Assembly (NCBI GenBank): GCA_017933995.1
Contig: JAGBKI010000066.1
Location: 26,075-90,074, forward strand
Reading direction: 5' to 3'
Length of the DNA: 64,000 nucleotides
Source of the DNA: Bacteroidaceae bacterium
GTDB lineage: Bacteria; Bacteroidota; Bacteroidia; Bacteroidales; Bacteroidaceae
Made by a program: the position numbers and the translations under genes. The notes beneath the pieces are model-generated. The model made no database searches. It was not told the origin of the DNA and saw only the letters and a list, made by a program, of their open reading frames with translations. Below are positions 25,461 through 35,203 of this stretch, piece after piece (position 1 is the first letter of the stretch; every line of letters starts with the position of its first letter).

Positions 25461-25516
25461 TGCGGAGTGTCATATTTAGGAGTTAGCAAACAATGTACCA
25501 AAGGGAGGAAAAACTG

Positions 25517-28500
25517 TCAGAAAACGTACCTTCTCCCGCCAACGATGTAGATGCCACCCTTACGGGGTGTGGCCACACGGCGGCCTTGAAGGTCGTAAAC
25601 AGGCTGCTGACGAAGAGTTTCGGGCAGGACGGATGTAGCACCGAGGGCGGTCTGCGTGTCATCGAACACGATGGCCAGACGCTGCACAGCCGAGGTCAGT
25701 GTGACGAAAGCGCGGTTGGCGCGGAGCGTAGTGCCTGCAAACGGATAGAAACCGGCCACACCGCCGACGGCACCGAATACATAAGTACCGGCAGGCACTT
25801 CATCGAGTGCCGTGTTCGTGCCTTGCAGGTCGTTGGGATAGTCCACGTCGTTTTCGCCCCCGATAGTGGCCTCCACGCTGGTTTCGGCCTCGTCGCTGAC
25901 GAGCAGCACAGCGGTTGCAGCGGGTATGACGCACTCGTCGGCGCGTCGGGCCACGAGCGCATCGGCCTCAACCGTGGCGGTGTAGAAGTTGAGCCGTCGT
26001 GCGGCCACTTCCGCCGCGTCGAGTGTCACGGGGAAGGGCAGGTGGAGCGTGGTATAGGAGCGGCTGCCCAGCACGTTGAGCGGCAGGGTGAGCGTCGCGG
26101 CGGGCACGAGGTGCCACGCGGCGGCGGGCTGTGCGGATGTAGCCGCGCCCACCGTGCCGTTGGCCAACAGGGCGATACAGTCCGCACCGCCGCTATTGCC
26201 TGCCCGCAAGGCACAGGTGCCTGCACGGGAGGTGTCTGTATATATATAATACGGAGTGTCGCCACAAGGCACTTCGTTTGCTCCGGGCACAGTTTCTCCC
26301 ACGAAGAGTCCCTGTGCGCTCAGCGAGGCACCGTTGGCTGCCGAGGGGGTGATATAGAAAACGGCGGCGGGGTCGCTCCCGGCCAAAGCGCCTTCCACAG
26401 CAACGAGTGCCGATGTGCCGCAGGCCAGATAGTCTCCGGCGGCAGTGGCGGCGGTGGTATACACACGGTAATAGCCCTCGGTGAGTGCCACGAGGTCGGC
26501 CTTCACGTCGTCAAGCAGTGCGGTGTAGTCGCCCAGCGTAGCGGCTGCGTTGGCGTCGAGCGCCTGCAAGGCTGCTGCAAAGCCGGGCGCACCCGCCAGC
26601 GAAACGGCGTTCACGCTGCCCGGCACGGCGAGGTAGGCTTCAATCATCGCACGTACCTCGCCCACGCCCTGCACGGCCACGGTGAGGTCGCTCCCCACGA
26701 CGGTGGCGGCAGTAAATGTGCCGACGCCGCCCGATGCATCGGTAAACACCAGGACGTCGGCGGCGTCCAGTCCGAATTGTTCGGGAGTAAACGTCCCGAA
26801 AGCGCCGCTGTTGCGATAGGCAGTGCCGACAGCGCTGCCGTTTTTCACAAACGTGACTTTATGGACGCGCAGGGCGCTGTCGGTGGTGGGCAGGGGCTTG
26901 TCGTCCGTGCCGAGGCGCTGCCCCCAGAAAGTTTCGGCGCGCCCGGCCTGTAGGAGGTGGGTCAGCGAACCGTCGGTGAGGACGGACGTGTCGTCAATCT
27001 GCGTGCCCTGCTTTTCGCTGAACGAATAGAGTTGGTCGCCAAACTTGGCCAGATAGAATCCGTCGGTCAGCGCAACGTTGGCATTGTTGCGGGCGAACGA
27101 GGCGCTCCCTTGCAGGAAACCCTGGTGCCACTCTGCGGGCAGCACAAGTCCGCGTTCGATGGTCACGCTGCCTGCTGCCCAACCCGCGAAGCCACCGCTA
27201 CAGGTGGTGGAAGTGCCGCCGTACATCGTGCCGTCGAAGAGGCAGTCGCTGATGACCACCTGGCCGTCGGCCACACCGATGAAGCCTCCCGCCGTGGCGT
27301 CGCCGCTGCGGTCGGGCCAGATGTGGACTTCGCTGCGGCAGCCCCGGATGGTCACGCCGCCACTCTGGCTGCGCCCCACAAGGCCGGTGCAGAACTGCGC
27401 CTTGCTGCGCACCGAGCCGGTGGTGTGGAGATTGAGAATGGTCGCGCCGCTGACGTAGGAGAACGGGGCTGTGGCCTCTACGTTCGTGTCGATGCTCAGG
27501 TTCAGTGTGTGGCCAGCGCCGTCGAACGTGCCGCTATAGGGCACTGACGCGCTACCCACCATGGTGTTGGTGCCGAAAAGATTGATGTCGCAGGCCATGC
27601 GCGCATTGGCAGCGGGGACGATGGGCACAATCTGCGTGGCAAAGAAAATCCAGTCGGTCATTGAGGCGAGCACGTATGTGCCGTCGGCATCGCGCGCCAG
27701 TTCGTAGTCCTGCGCACCGAGGCGCACGCTGAGGTCGCCTGCGATGACGGTCTCGGCGGTGAACTCGACGGTGTTGCCCCCGGCGTCGTCAAACACAAGC
27801 ACGTCGCCCGTGCTGTAGCCGAACTGCGCAAGGCTGAAGGCGCCGAACGCTCCGGGATTGCGGTAGGTCGTGGCCACCGTCACGCCATACTTGTCGAAGG
27901 TCACCTTGTATACGCGCTGGGCAGCGTCGGTCGTGGGATGGGGCTTGTCGTCCGTGCCGAGGCGCTGCCCCCAGTAGGTGTCGGCGCGGTCGCCTTGCAG
28001 GCTGTGGGCCATCGCGCCGCTGGCGAGCACGGACGTGTCGTCGAGGCGCGTGCCCTGCTCGTACTGGAAGGTGTAGAGAGATGCATCGTAGTAGGCCTGG
28101 TAGTAGCCCTCGGTGAGCGTAAGGTTGCTGCCGTTACGCGCAAACGAAGCGCTCTCGTTATAGAACTGCTGGTGCCACTCTGCGGGCAGCATCAGGCCGC
28201 GCGCTATATTCACGCTGCCTGCTGCCCAGCCCACGAAGCCACCGCTCGACGTGGTGGTGCTGAAACCGTCCATCCGTCCGTCGAAGAGGCAGTCGGTGAT
28301 GCTGACGTTGCCCTCGGCCACACCGATGAAACCACCAGCCGTGGCGTCGCCCGAGCGGGCGGGATAGACCGTCGCTTCGCTGCGACAGCCTGCAATGGTC
28401 ACACCGCCGCTCAGGCTGCGTCCCACGAGCCCCGTGCAGAATTGCTCGCTGCTGCGCACGGTGCCCGCTGTGTGGAGGTTGCGAATGGTCGCGCCGCTCA

Positions 28501-30544
28501 CTACGGAGAAAGGCGCCGTGGCCTGAACCGACGTGTTGTAGTTCAACACGAGTTTGTGGCCGCCTCCGTCGAACGTGCCGCTGTAGGGCACGGCGTTGCT
28601 GCCCACCATGTGGGGACTCGACGTGAGGTCGATGTCGGCAGTGAGACGCGCATTGGCATCAGGACGGGCAGGGGTGATTTGGAGAGCGAACCAGTTCCAT
28701 TCCCGCTCCGTGCCGAGCAGGTAGAAACCGTCGTCATCGGTCTGTAGTTCCACCTCGCTCTGCGTCACGCTGACGGTGAGGTCGCCAAAGACAGACGTTT
28801 CCGAGGTGAAAGGCTGCGGGTCGCCCATCGCGTCGTTGTAGAAGAACTGTGCGCCAACCGTGCCCATATCGGTGTCGGCGGGAAGTGGGCCATAGACACC
28901 GGTGTTGCGGTAGGCGGTGTAGACCACATCGCCGCCATCGAGCACAAAGTCCACTTTGTACACCAGTTTCCCCATGTCGGTCGTAAGCACCGGGGCGGCG
29001 TCCGTTCCGATAGTCTGTCCCCACATCGCCGTGCCGGGTGTCTGTTGCAAGGCATAGGCGGCTTCGCCCGACGCGATGGCGCTGCGGGCGAGTTTTGTGC
29101 CTTGCGCGTCGCCCATGTCCTCCACATAGTAGGCCGCTGTGAGCGAGGTGGTGCCGTTGCGGCTGAAGGTGGCCGACCCGACGGTGCTGCCCAGGTTCAG
29201 CGTGCAGGCATTGAGCACACGGGTGAGCGTCACGGAAGCGCCATCGCTGCGCCAACCCACGAATCCGCCGCAGTTAGTCGGGGCGTAATAGCCCACGCGG
29301 CTCATCGCTCCGAGAACGGCGCAGTCGGTGAAGGCCACGTCGCCGCCGGCCAGCCCTACAAAGCCGCCGGCGGTGGCGTCGCCCGAAAGGATCATGCTGA
29401 GAGTGACGCGGCTGAAGCACCGCTCGATAACCGTGGGCTGTCCGCTTGAGGCCGTGGTCTCGCTGATGAGGCCGCCGGCGCGCTGGGCACGGACGGTGAG
29501 GGTGCCAGCCGTGGTGAGGTCGGTGAACCTGGCACCGCTCACATAGCGGAACGGCGCGTAAAAGCCGTCGCCCGTGCCGCTCCCGATGGTGAGCGTGTGA
29601 CCCGCGCCGTCGAACGTGCCGCTGAAAGGCACCGCCGACGTGCCCACCGACACGGCCAGCGGGCTGATGTCCACGTCGGCAGCAAGGCGGGCGCTGGCCG
29701 AAGGAGCCGTCTGCGTGAGCAGGCAGAAGCCCTCCCAGTCAAGCGGCGAGGCGATGAGGTTAAAACCGTCGCTGTCCTCGTCGAGCGACCACACGAACAG
29801 GCTGTAGGACAAATCCTTGGCGGCATAGTCGCCCGCCTCTGGGCAACTCACCGTGATGGTGGCGTGCCCCTTGCCTCTGAAAGTGACAAGCCCCGTCGCC
29901 GCGTCCACCTCGGCCACGTCGGGGTCGCTCGAGGAATAGACGGGCGCGCCCGTGTAGTCGGCCTGCACGATGGCGGGCGAAGCCATGGTGGACACCGTGC
30001 CGAGCCGCACCCTATAGTCCGTCTGCGCAAGCGCCAACGTTTCCTTCCGCTCGTTGTACACGACGGTGATGCGCTCGATGCAGTAGTTCTTGTTGTAGGC
30101 GTAGTTGAAAATGGGCAGGCTCTCGAACGTCACCGTGCGCGACGAGCCGTCAAAACTCTGGCTTTTGGAAATTTGCTTGCCCATACGGACGTGGCCAAGT
30201 TCGATGTCCACAAACGTGATGTAGCCCGGCGCCGTGACGGTGAAGTTGTCCGAACCTTTGTTGGCGGGAATCTTGTCGAAATCGACCACGGGCGAGAAAA
30301 CCCCGTCCAGGCTCTGCACAAAATACTGAAGGTTGTAGGCGCTTGAGGGGGCTTGGAAAGTGATGCCCTCGAGCGTGAACTGTTGCCCAAGGTCTTTCCA
30401 AAAACCGTCCGTCGTGCCCCATGGCGTGGAGGTGAAGTCGATGGTGACGGTCGTGCTGTTACCAGCCTTGGCCAGCAAGGCCACCGTGAACGCGAACACA
30501 GCAACAAAGTGCCGCAGGAGCGTTCCAGTCCTGTTGGTTGTCAT
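25517..30544 (-). CDS. Large modular surface protein with GLUG-like repeats
   Basis: A 1675-residue exported protein. A signal peptide (about 1-27) is followed by a beta-rich domain (about 30-170), a BIG-2-like segment (ATGLVTFRGKGHATITV), then three long modules of about 330 residues (roughly 255-600, 600-935, 935-1275). Each has an AR(L/M)..DI opener, PYSGTFDGAGHTL, a CTGLVGRS..GGVTI block, GDATAGGFIGVA, GGFVGWAAGSV and a WGQ..GTD.(K)P.PTTD closer, of the GLUG-motif type seen in adhesins. The end QPVYDLQGRRVATPRKGG then IYIVGGRRYVF is a typical Bacteroidales C-terminal tail. Modules 2 and 3 are much more alike than module 1, suggesting recent duplication. Ligand unknown. Confidence 0.85.
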   Translation of the reverse strand: MTTNRTGTLLRHFVAVFAFTVALLAKAGNSTTVTIDFTSTPWGTTDGFWKDLGQQFTLEGITFQAPSSAYNLQYFVQSLDGVFSPVVDFDKIPANKGSDNFTVTAPGYITFVDIELGHVRMGKQISKSQSFDGSSRTVTFESLPIFNYAYNKNYCIERITVVYNERKETLALAQTDYRVRLGTVSTMASPAIVQADYTGAPVYSSSDPDVAEVDAATGLVTFRGKGHATITVSCPEAGDYAAKDLSYSLFVWSLDEDSDGFNLIASPLDWEGFCLLTQTAPSASARLAADVDISPLAVSVGTSAVPFSGTFDGAGHTLTIGSGTGDGFYAPFRYVSGARFTDLTTAGTLTVRAQRAGGLISETTASSGQPTVIERCFSRVTLSMILSGDATAGGFVGLAGGDVAFTDCAVLGAMSRVGYYAPTNCGGFVGWRSDGASVTLTRVLNACTLNLGSTVGSATFSRNGTTSLTAAYYVEDMGDAQGTKLARSAIASGEAAYALQQTPGTAMWGQTIGTDAAPVLTTDMGKLVYKVDFVLDGGDVVYTAYRNTGVYGPLPADTDMGTVGAQFFYNDAMGDPQPFTSETSVFGDLTVSVTQSEVELQTDDDGFYLLGTEREWNWFALQITPARPDANARLTADIDLTSSPHMVGSNAVPYSGTFDGGGHKLVLNYNTSVQATAPFSVVSGATIRNLHTAGTVRSSEQFCTGLVGRSLSGGVTIAGCRSEATVYPARSGDATAGGFIGVAEGNVSITDCLFDGRMDGFSTTTSSGGFVGWAAGSVNIARGLMLPAEWHQQFYNESASFARNGSNLTLTEGYYQAYYDASLYTFQYEQGTRLDDTSVLASGAMAHSLQGDRADTYWGQRLGTDDKPHPTTDAAQRVYKVTFDKYGVTVATTYRNPGAFGAFSLAQFGYSTGDVLVFDDAGGNTVEFTAETVIAGDLSVRLGAQDYELARDADGTYVLASMTDWIFFATQIVPIVPAANARMACDINLFGTNTMVGSASVPYSGTFDGAGHTLNLSIDTNVEATAPFSYVSGATILNLHTTGSVRSKAQFCTGLVGRSQSGGVTIRGCRSEVHIWPDRSGDATAGGFIGVADGQVVISDCLFDGTMYGGTSTTCSGGFAGWAAGSVTIERGLVLPAEWHQGFLQGSASFARNNANVALTDGFYLAKFGDQLYSFSEKQGTQIDDTSVLTDGSLTHLLQAGRAETFWGQRLGTDDKPLPTTDSALRVHKVTFVKNGSAVGTAYRNSGAFGTFTPEQFGLDAADVLVFTDASGGVGTFTAATVVGSDLTVAVQGVGEVRAMIEAYLAVPGSVNAVSLAGAPGFAAALQALDANAAATLGDYTALLDDVKADLVALTEGYYRVYTTAATAAGDYLACGTSALVAVEGALAGSDPAAVFYITPSAANGASLSAQGLFVGETVPGANEVPCGDTPYYIYTDTSRAGTCALRAGNSGGADCIALLANGTVGAATSAQPAAAWHLVPAATLTLPLNVLGSRSYTTLHLPFPVTLDAAEVAARRLNFYTATVEADALVARRADECVIPAATAVLLVSDEAETSVEATIGGENDVDYPNDLQGTNTALDEVPAGTYVFGAVGGVAGFYPFAGTTLRANRAFVTLTSAVQRLAIVFDDTQTALGATSVLPETLRQQPVYDLQGRRVATPRKGGIYIVGGRRYVF

Positions 30545-30583
30545 ATCTATATAAGTTTTGAATGTGTTTTCGGAAAAATCTTC

Positions 30584-30598
30584 AAGCCCTTGCGGCTT
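30584..30598 (-). terminator. Weak hairpin after aroC
   Basis: AAGCC/GGCTT with a five-base loop directly after the aroC stop, followed on the minus strand by GAAGATTTTTCC. It may attenuate rather than end transcription into the surface-protein gene. Confidence 0.35.
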
Positions 30599-31677
30599 TA
30601 GCGGAGGTGCCTGGCGTGCTGCTGCAACAGGAAGTCGAGCACCGTCATCGCGGCCATAGCCTCGACTATAGGCACTGCGCGCGGCACCACGCAGGCATCG
30701 TGGCGCCCCCGTGGCTCTACGACAGCGGGCTGCCCAGCCACGTCGACGGTGGGCTGTGGGCGCAACAAGGTGGGCACGGGCTTAAAGGCCACGCGGAACA
30801 CCACGTCCTCGCCGTTGGTAAGCCCGCCCTGCACGCCGCCGCTATGGTTGGTGGCCGTATGCACACGGCCGTCCTGCCCAGGCACGAAAACGTCGTTCGC
30901 CTCGCTGCCGCGCATCGCCGCCAGAGCGAAACCGTCGCCGATTTCAAAGCCCTTCACGGCGTTGATGCCCAGCATGGCCGCACCCAGTGTGGCGTGGAAC
31001 TTGTCGAACACCGGCTCGCCCAGTCCCACAGGCAGCCCCGTGATGACGCCCGTGACGACACCGCCCACGGTGTCGCCCTCGGCTTTCACCTGGCGTATGT
31101 GCGCGGCCATCCGCTCCGCCACAGCGGGGTCGGGACAACGCACGTCGTTGGTTTCGGCAAGGGCGAGGTCGCAGTCCTTGTAGGTTTTTTCGAGCGCAAC
31201 AGCACCCGCCTGCGAAGTGTAGGCACTGACGGCAATTCCGTAGCGGCGCAACACGAGTTTGGCAAAGGCACCGCCCACCACGCGGCTCACGGTTTCGCGC
31301 GCCGAGGTGCGCCCCCCGCCACGCGGGTCGCGCACACCGTATTTATTATAATAGGTGTAGTCGGCGTGCGACGGGCGGAACACGCGCGCCAAGTCGGCAT
31401 AGTCGCCACTGCGCTGGTCGGTGTTGCGCACGATGAAGCCGATAGGCGTTCCCGTGCTGCGCCCCTCGAAAATTCCGCTCAGCAGTTCCACGCTGTCGGC
31501 CTCTTTGCGCGACGTGCCGAGAGCGCTCTGCCCCGGACGGCGACGCGCCAGTTCGCGAGCAATGAAGGCTTCGTCGATTTCGATGCCCGGCGGCATCCCG
31601 TCGACAACACCGCCGAGAGCCGCGCCGTGGCTTTCGCCAAAAGTAGTCAGGCGGAAAAGCGTGCCGAAAGTGTTCAT
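30598..31677 (-). CDS. aroC: Chorismate synthase
   Basis: A 359-residue flavin-dependent enzyme that makes chorismate from EPSP, the last step of the shikimate pathway. Signatures are the start [17 protein letters not shown], the central [30 protein letters not shown] region (residues about 100-130) and [19 protein letters not shown] near the end. Full length. Its promoter region is a duplicated 85-bp unit. aroK is also in the window but far away and in another transcript. Confidence 0.98.
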   Translation of the reverse strand: MNTFGTLFRLTTFGESHGAALGGVVDGMPPGIEIDEAFIARELARRRPGQSALGTSRKEADSVELLSGIFEGRSTGTPIGFIVRNTDQRSGDYADLARVFRPSHADYTYYNKYGVRDPRGGGRTSARETVSRVVGGAFAKLVLRRYGIAVSAYTSQAGAVALEKTYKDCDLALAETNDVRCPDPAVAERMAAHIRQVKAEGDTVGGVVTGVITGLPVGLGEPVFDKFHATLGAAMLGINAVKGFEIGDGFALAAMRGSEANDVFVPGQDGRVHTATNHSGGVQGGLTNGEDVVFRVAFKPVPTLLRPQPTVDVAGQPAVVEPRGRHDACVVPRAVPIVEAMAAMTVLDFLLQQHARHLR

Positions 31678-31756
31678 GCGCTAAACGGTAAGGGAAAAGG
31701 AACGACGGCTTCAGTCCACAGCCGTCCGAATCAGACCTAATAGAAAAATCTCGGTG

Positions 31757-31787
31757 CAAAGTTACGCAAAAACGAGCGCATAGCAAG
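31757..31787 (-). promoter_or_regulatory. aroC promoter P1
   Basis: TAACTTTG (31757-31764) with CTTG (31784-31787) 19 bp upstream on the minus strand. This places transcription start about 75 bp before the aroC ATG. Confidence 0.65.
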
Positions 31788-31841
31788 CAGAAAACTTGTT
31801 TTCGTGCTTGCTATGCCGAGTGCGAGTGACTTCGGCGGCGC

Positions 31842-31872
31842 CAAAGTTACGCAAAAACGAGCGCATAGCAAG
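31842..31872 (-). promoter_or_regulatory. aroC promoter P2 (duplicate)
   Basis: The same boxes and spacing, exactly 85 bp upstream of P1: TAACTTTG at 31842-31849 and CTTG at 31869-31872. Confidence 0.6.
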
Positions 31873-32011
31873 CAGAAAACTTGTTTTCGTGCTTGCTATG
31901 CCGAGTGCAAGTAACTTCGGCGCAAACCAGAGTTACGACAAAACGAACGCAGAGCAAAGGCAAAAGGTGTATAGTTCTTGTCGAAAAGCATATAGTTCGT
32001 GTTATGGCCGC

Positions 32012-32143
32012 TTCGCGCGCATTGCACAGCCGTGTGCAAAAAATTGCTCTACGCTGTGCAAAAAATTGCTGTGCCGTGTGCAAACTTTTGCTCTACGCTG
32101 TGCAAAAAATTGCACAGCCCTTTGCAAGGCATTGCAAAACATG
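32012..32143. repeat. Array of 22-bp dyad units
   Basis: Units of 22 bp start at 32034, 32056, 32078, 32100 and 32122, with a partial one before. The consensus opens GTGCAAAAAATTGC, a GCAA-N4-TTGC dyad, followed by eight variable bases (TCTACGCT, TGTGCCGT or ACAGCCCT). No protein reading is credible. Confidence 0.88.
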
Positions 32144-32160
32144 AATGCACAGAGAAAAAC

Positions 32161-32205
32161 AAGCCTCAGTCTGCACGGAACGGGAGTCCGTAGAGACTGA
32201 GGCTT
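32161..32205 (-). terminator. Terminator of the winged-helix gene
   Basis: AAGCCTCAGTCT (32161-32172) pairs with AGACTGAGGCTT (32194-32205), with inner ACGGA/TCCGT; on the minus strand it is followed by TTGTTTTTC. Confidence 0.8.
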
Positions 32206-32332
32206 AGTTTGAAGTTTTTCGCCCGTACAGTGCGGCGCGCAGCAATGGAGTCGTTAAGACGCGAACTGGGCCGACGGGCGTCTATGTAGGGAGTGGAGCG
32301 CGCAAAATGCGCGGACAAACGGAGCGTTCTGC

Positions 32333-32536
32333 TTACTTCAGCGTAACGGCGATGTCCTTGCCTTCCTCGGCCAGGGCAACCTTGTCCTCGCGGAGCAACC
32401 AGCCCAGGGCCAGCAGCACGTCCTTCTCGGTCTTGGCCTTGGCAGCCTTCTTGAGGTCCTTGACGGTGAGTGTGCCCTGGGCGTCGAGAGCGGCCCAAAC
32501 GGCACCGGCGAGTTCGCCTACCTTTTCTTGAAACAT
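32333..32536 (-). CDS. Small winged helix-turn-helix protein (DUF2582-like)
   Basis: A 67-residue protein starting MFQEKVGELAGAVWAALDAQ, with TVKDLKKAAKAKTEKDVLLA and a wing DKVALAEEGKDIAVTLK. This matches the small winged-helix family common in Bacteroidota; its DNA target is unknown. The frame continues 31 codons upstream across the promoter, so ATG 32536 is chosen. It has its own promoter and terminator. Confidence 0.85.
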   Translation of the reverse strand: MFQEKVGELAGAVWAALDAQGTLTVKDLKKAAKAKTEKDVLLALGWLLREDKVALAEEGKDIAVTLK

Positions 32537-32584
32537 AGCTTTTGTGTCTGTTTGGATTGGAGATGTTCTTGTCTTAAGGCAAGG

Positions 32585-32615
32585 CAAAAGTACTTCCGCG
32601 CCAATTTCTTGCAAA
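32585..32615 (-). promoter_or_regulatory. Promoter for winged-helix gene
   Basis: A full match: TACTTTTG (32585-32592) and TTTG (32612-32615) with a 19-bp spacer on the minus strand, about 50 bp from the ATG. Confidence 0.7.
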
Positions 32616-32760
32616 TGTTTTTGTCGCAAATTGCGTTTTTTCGCCGCCTGGCGCGCCGCAAAGGCGTGCGAGTGGAAACCTTGCCTTGCAAAACGTGCCG
32701 CCGCGCAATTTTCCGCCGTGCGCGTGCAATAACTTGCGCCCGCGCGCGTTATTATTATGT

Positions 32761-35157
32761 ATGCACAACGCCGCCCGCCGCTGCGCGCTCGTCTGCGCGC
32801 TCTTCTTCGCCGCCCTCGCCGCCCTGGCGCAGGGCGGGCGCACGCGCGTGTTCGGCAGCGTTAAGGACGAGGCGGGCGAGCCGCTCGAACTGGCCAGCGT
32901 GCGCCGACAGGGCACGGCGCAACTGGTACTCACCAACCTGCAGGGCCGCTACGAGATTTTCGTCGAGCAGGGCGACACGTGCACGCTCGTCTACGGCCTC
33001 ATCGGCTACGAGCAGCGCAAGCGTAAGTTCACGCCCCTGGGCGACAGCCTGCGCCTTGACGTCACGCTGCCCTCGCTGGCCGCCATGACGGGCGAGGCCG
33101 TGGTCAGCGCGCAGCACGTGCAGACCGACGCCATGCAGCGCCTCCACGCCGAAGACACGCGCCACATGCCCAGCACCACCGGCAACGGCGTCGAGGAACT
33201 CGTGGCCACGCAAGCGGGCGTCAGCACGCGCAACGAACTCTCCTCGCAATACAACGTGCGCGGCGGCTCGTTCGACGAAAACCTGGTCTACCTCAACGGC
33301 GTCGAGATTTACCGCCCGATGCTGGTGCGCAGCGGCGAGCAGGAAGGTCTCTCGGTCATCAACAGCGACATGGTGGAGCGCATCGACTTCAGCAACGGAG
33401 GCTTCGCCGCGCGCTACGCCGACAAGATGTCGTCCGTGCTCGACATCACCTACAAGCGCCCGGAGGCGTTCGAGGCCAAACTCGACGCGAGCCTGCTCGG
33501 CGCGTCGGCCTATGTCGGCGCGGGCAACAAGCACGTCAGTTTCATGACCGGCCTGCGCTACAAAACCACCGAGTACCTCCTCGGCTCCACCGACACCAAG
33601 GCCGAGTACGCCCCGCGCTTCCTCGACTACCAGGCCTACCTCTCCTGGCGGCCCAACGCGCGCTGGAGCCTCGACCTGCTGGGCAACATCAACGACAACC
33701 ACTACCTGTTCCGCCCCAAGGACCGCGAAACGCACTTCGGCACCATCGACAACCCGCGCACGTTCCGCGTCTATTTCGACGGGCAGGAGAAGGACAGCTA
33801 CCGCACCTACCTCGGCGCGCTCACGCTGACCCACCATTTCAACCCCGAAACCTACCTGGCCCTCACGGCCTCGGCCTTCACCACCCGCGAGTACGAGAAC
33901 TACGACATCAGCGGGCAGTACTGGCTGCAAGAGGCCACGTCGCAGGACGAACTCGGTGTGGGCACCTATATGGAGCACGCCCGCAACCGCCTCCAGGCGC
34001 GCGTTGTGCAGGGCGGCCTGACGTTCCGCACGCGCCTCACCGGCCACACGCTCATGGCGGGCGCGGGCCTCCAGAGCGAGCGCATCCGCGAGCGCGCCCG
34101 CGAGTGGGAGATGCGCGACTCGATGGGCTACAGCCTGCCCTACGACCCGCAGGCACTGCAACTCATCTACAGCCTCGCCGCGCGCGAGGAAATCAGTTCG
34201 CGCCGCCTCTCGGCATACGTGCAGGACACGTGGCGCATGTACCCCAGCGCCGGCCTCATCAACCTGACCTACGGCGTGCGTGTGAGCCACTGGAGCTGGA
34301 ACGGCGAAACGCTCATCTCGCCCCGCGCCTCCGTCGGGTTCATTCCCGCCGCAAACGACCGCTGGACGCTGCGCGCCGCGCTGGGCATGTACTACCAGGC
34401 GCCGTTCTACAAGGAACTGCGCGACACCACGCTCAACGCCGGCATCGCCACCGTGCGCCTCAACAAGGACATCCGCGCCCAGCGCTCCGTGCAGTTCATC
34501 GTGGGCGGCGACTACGCCTTCCGTATGCTCGACCGCCCCTTCCGCTTCACCGCCGAGGCGTACTACAAGAGCCTCTCGCGCCTCATCCCCTACAGCGTGT
34601 CGGGCGTGCGCACCGTCTACGAGGGCGAGAACCTCAGCCGGGGCTACGCCGTGGGCGTCGACTTCAAACTCTTCGGCGAATTCGTGCCGGGCACCGACTC
34701 GTGGGTGACGCTCTCCGTGATGCAGACGCGCGAGCGCATCGCCGGGCAGTGGCTACCGCGACCCACCGACGGACGCTACGCCCTGTCGCTGTTCCTGACC
34801 GACTACTTCCCCGGCACCACGCGATGGAAACTGACGCTCAAGGCCGCCGTGGCCGACGGACTGCCCTTCGGCCCGCCCCACAGCGAGCGCGCACAGCAGC
34901 GCTTCCGCGCACCGGCCTACAAGCGCGTCGACGTCGGCCTCAGCTACCGCCTCTACGGCGGCGAGGACCGCCTGGGGCGCAGCGGGCTGGCGCGCGCCGT
35001 CAAGAACGTATGGCTCGGCGTCGACGCCTTCAACCTGCTCGGCATCAGCAATGTCAGTTCCTACTACTGGGTGACCGACATCACCAACACGCGCTACGCC
35101 GTGCCCAACTACCTCACCGGCCGCCTCATCTCCGCCCGCGTCAGCGTAGAGTTCTGA
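32761..35157 (+). CDS. TonB-dependent outer-membrane receptor
   Basis: A 798-residue receptor. A signal peptide (MHNAARRCALVCALFFAALA) is followed by a carboxypeptidase-like regulatory domain (about 27-105, with GSVKDEAGEPLELASV), a plug (about 125-235, SSQYNVRGGSFDENLVYLNG) and a 22-strand type barrel ending in SARVSVEF with terminal Phe. It imports an unknown ligand with energy from TonB. No SusD partner is adjacent, so a metal complex or cobalamin-type ligand is as likely as a glycan. The ATG at 32761 is preceded by an AT-rich tract; an upstream in-frame ATG (32686) would spoil the signal peptide. Confidence 0.92.
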   Translation: MHNAARRCALVCALFFAALAALAQGGRTRVFGSVKDEAGEPLELASVRRQGTAQLVLTNLQGRYEIFVEQGDTCTLVYGLIGYEQRKRKFTPLGDSLRLDVTLPSLAAMTGEAVVSAQHVQTDAMQRLHAEDTRHMPSTTGNGVEELVATQAGVSTRNELSSQYNVRGGSFDENLVYLNGVEIYRPMLVRSGEQEGLSVINSDMVERIDFSNGGFAARYADKMSSVLDITYKRPEAFEAKLDASLLGASAYVGAGNKHVSFMTGLRYKTTEYLLGSTDTKAEYAPRFLDYQAYLSWRPNARWSLDLLGNINDNHYLFRPKDRETHFGTIDNPRTFRVYFDGQEKDSYRTYLGALTLTHHFNPETYLALTASAFTTREYENYDISGQYWLQEATSQDELGVGTYMEHARNRLQARVVQGGLTFRTRLTGHTLMAGAGLQSERIRERAREWEMRDSMGYSLPYDPQALQLIYSLAAREEISSRRLSAYVQDTWRMYPSAGLINLTYGVRVSHWSWNGETLISPRASVGFIPAANDRWTLRAALGMYYQAPFYKELRDTTLNAGIATVRLNKDIRAQRSVQFIVGGDYAFRMLDRPFRFTAEAYYKSLSRLIPYSVSGVRTVYEGENLSRGYAVGVDFKLFGEFVPGTDSWVTLSVMQTRERIAGQWLPRPTDGRYALSLFLTDYFPGTTRWKLTLKAAVADGLPFGPPHSERAQQRFRAPAYKRVDVGLSYRLYGGEDRLGRSGLARAVKNVWLGVDAFNLLGISNVSSYYWVTDITNTRYAVPNYLTGRLISARVSVEF

Positions 35158-35203
35158 GCGCGCGGTTTTCATAGTATTCCCAGTATTCCCCAGTCCTCCC
35201 CCA

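Larger units (their letters stand above)
31757..31925 (-). repeat. Tandem 85-bp promoter-hairpin units upstream of aroC
   Basis: Two nearly identical 85-bp units (31757-31841 and 31842-about 31925) and a degenerate third start at about 31922. Each contains a minus-strand -7 box, its -35-like box and a long hairpin: GCATAGCAAGCA..GAAAAC paired with GTTTTC..TGCTTGCTATGC (about 31778-31816 and 31863-31901). Confidence 0.92.

Noticed and set aside
31796-32200. 134-residue frame upstream of the winged-helix gene
   Set aside because: Cys/Lys/Leu repeats come directly from the 85-bp and 22-bp DNA repeats; no plausible protein.
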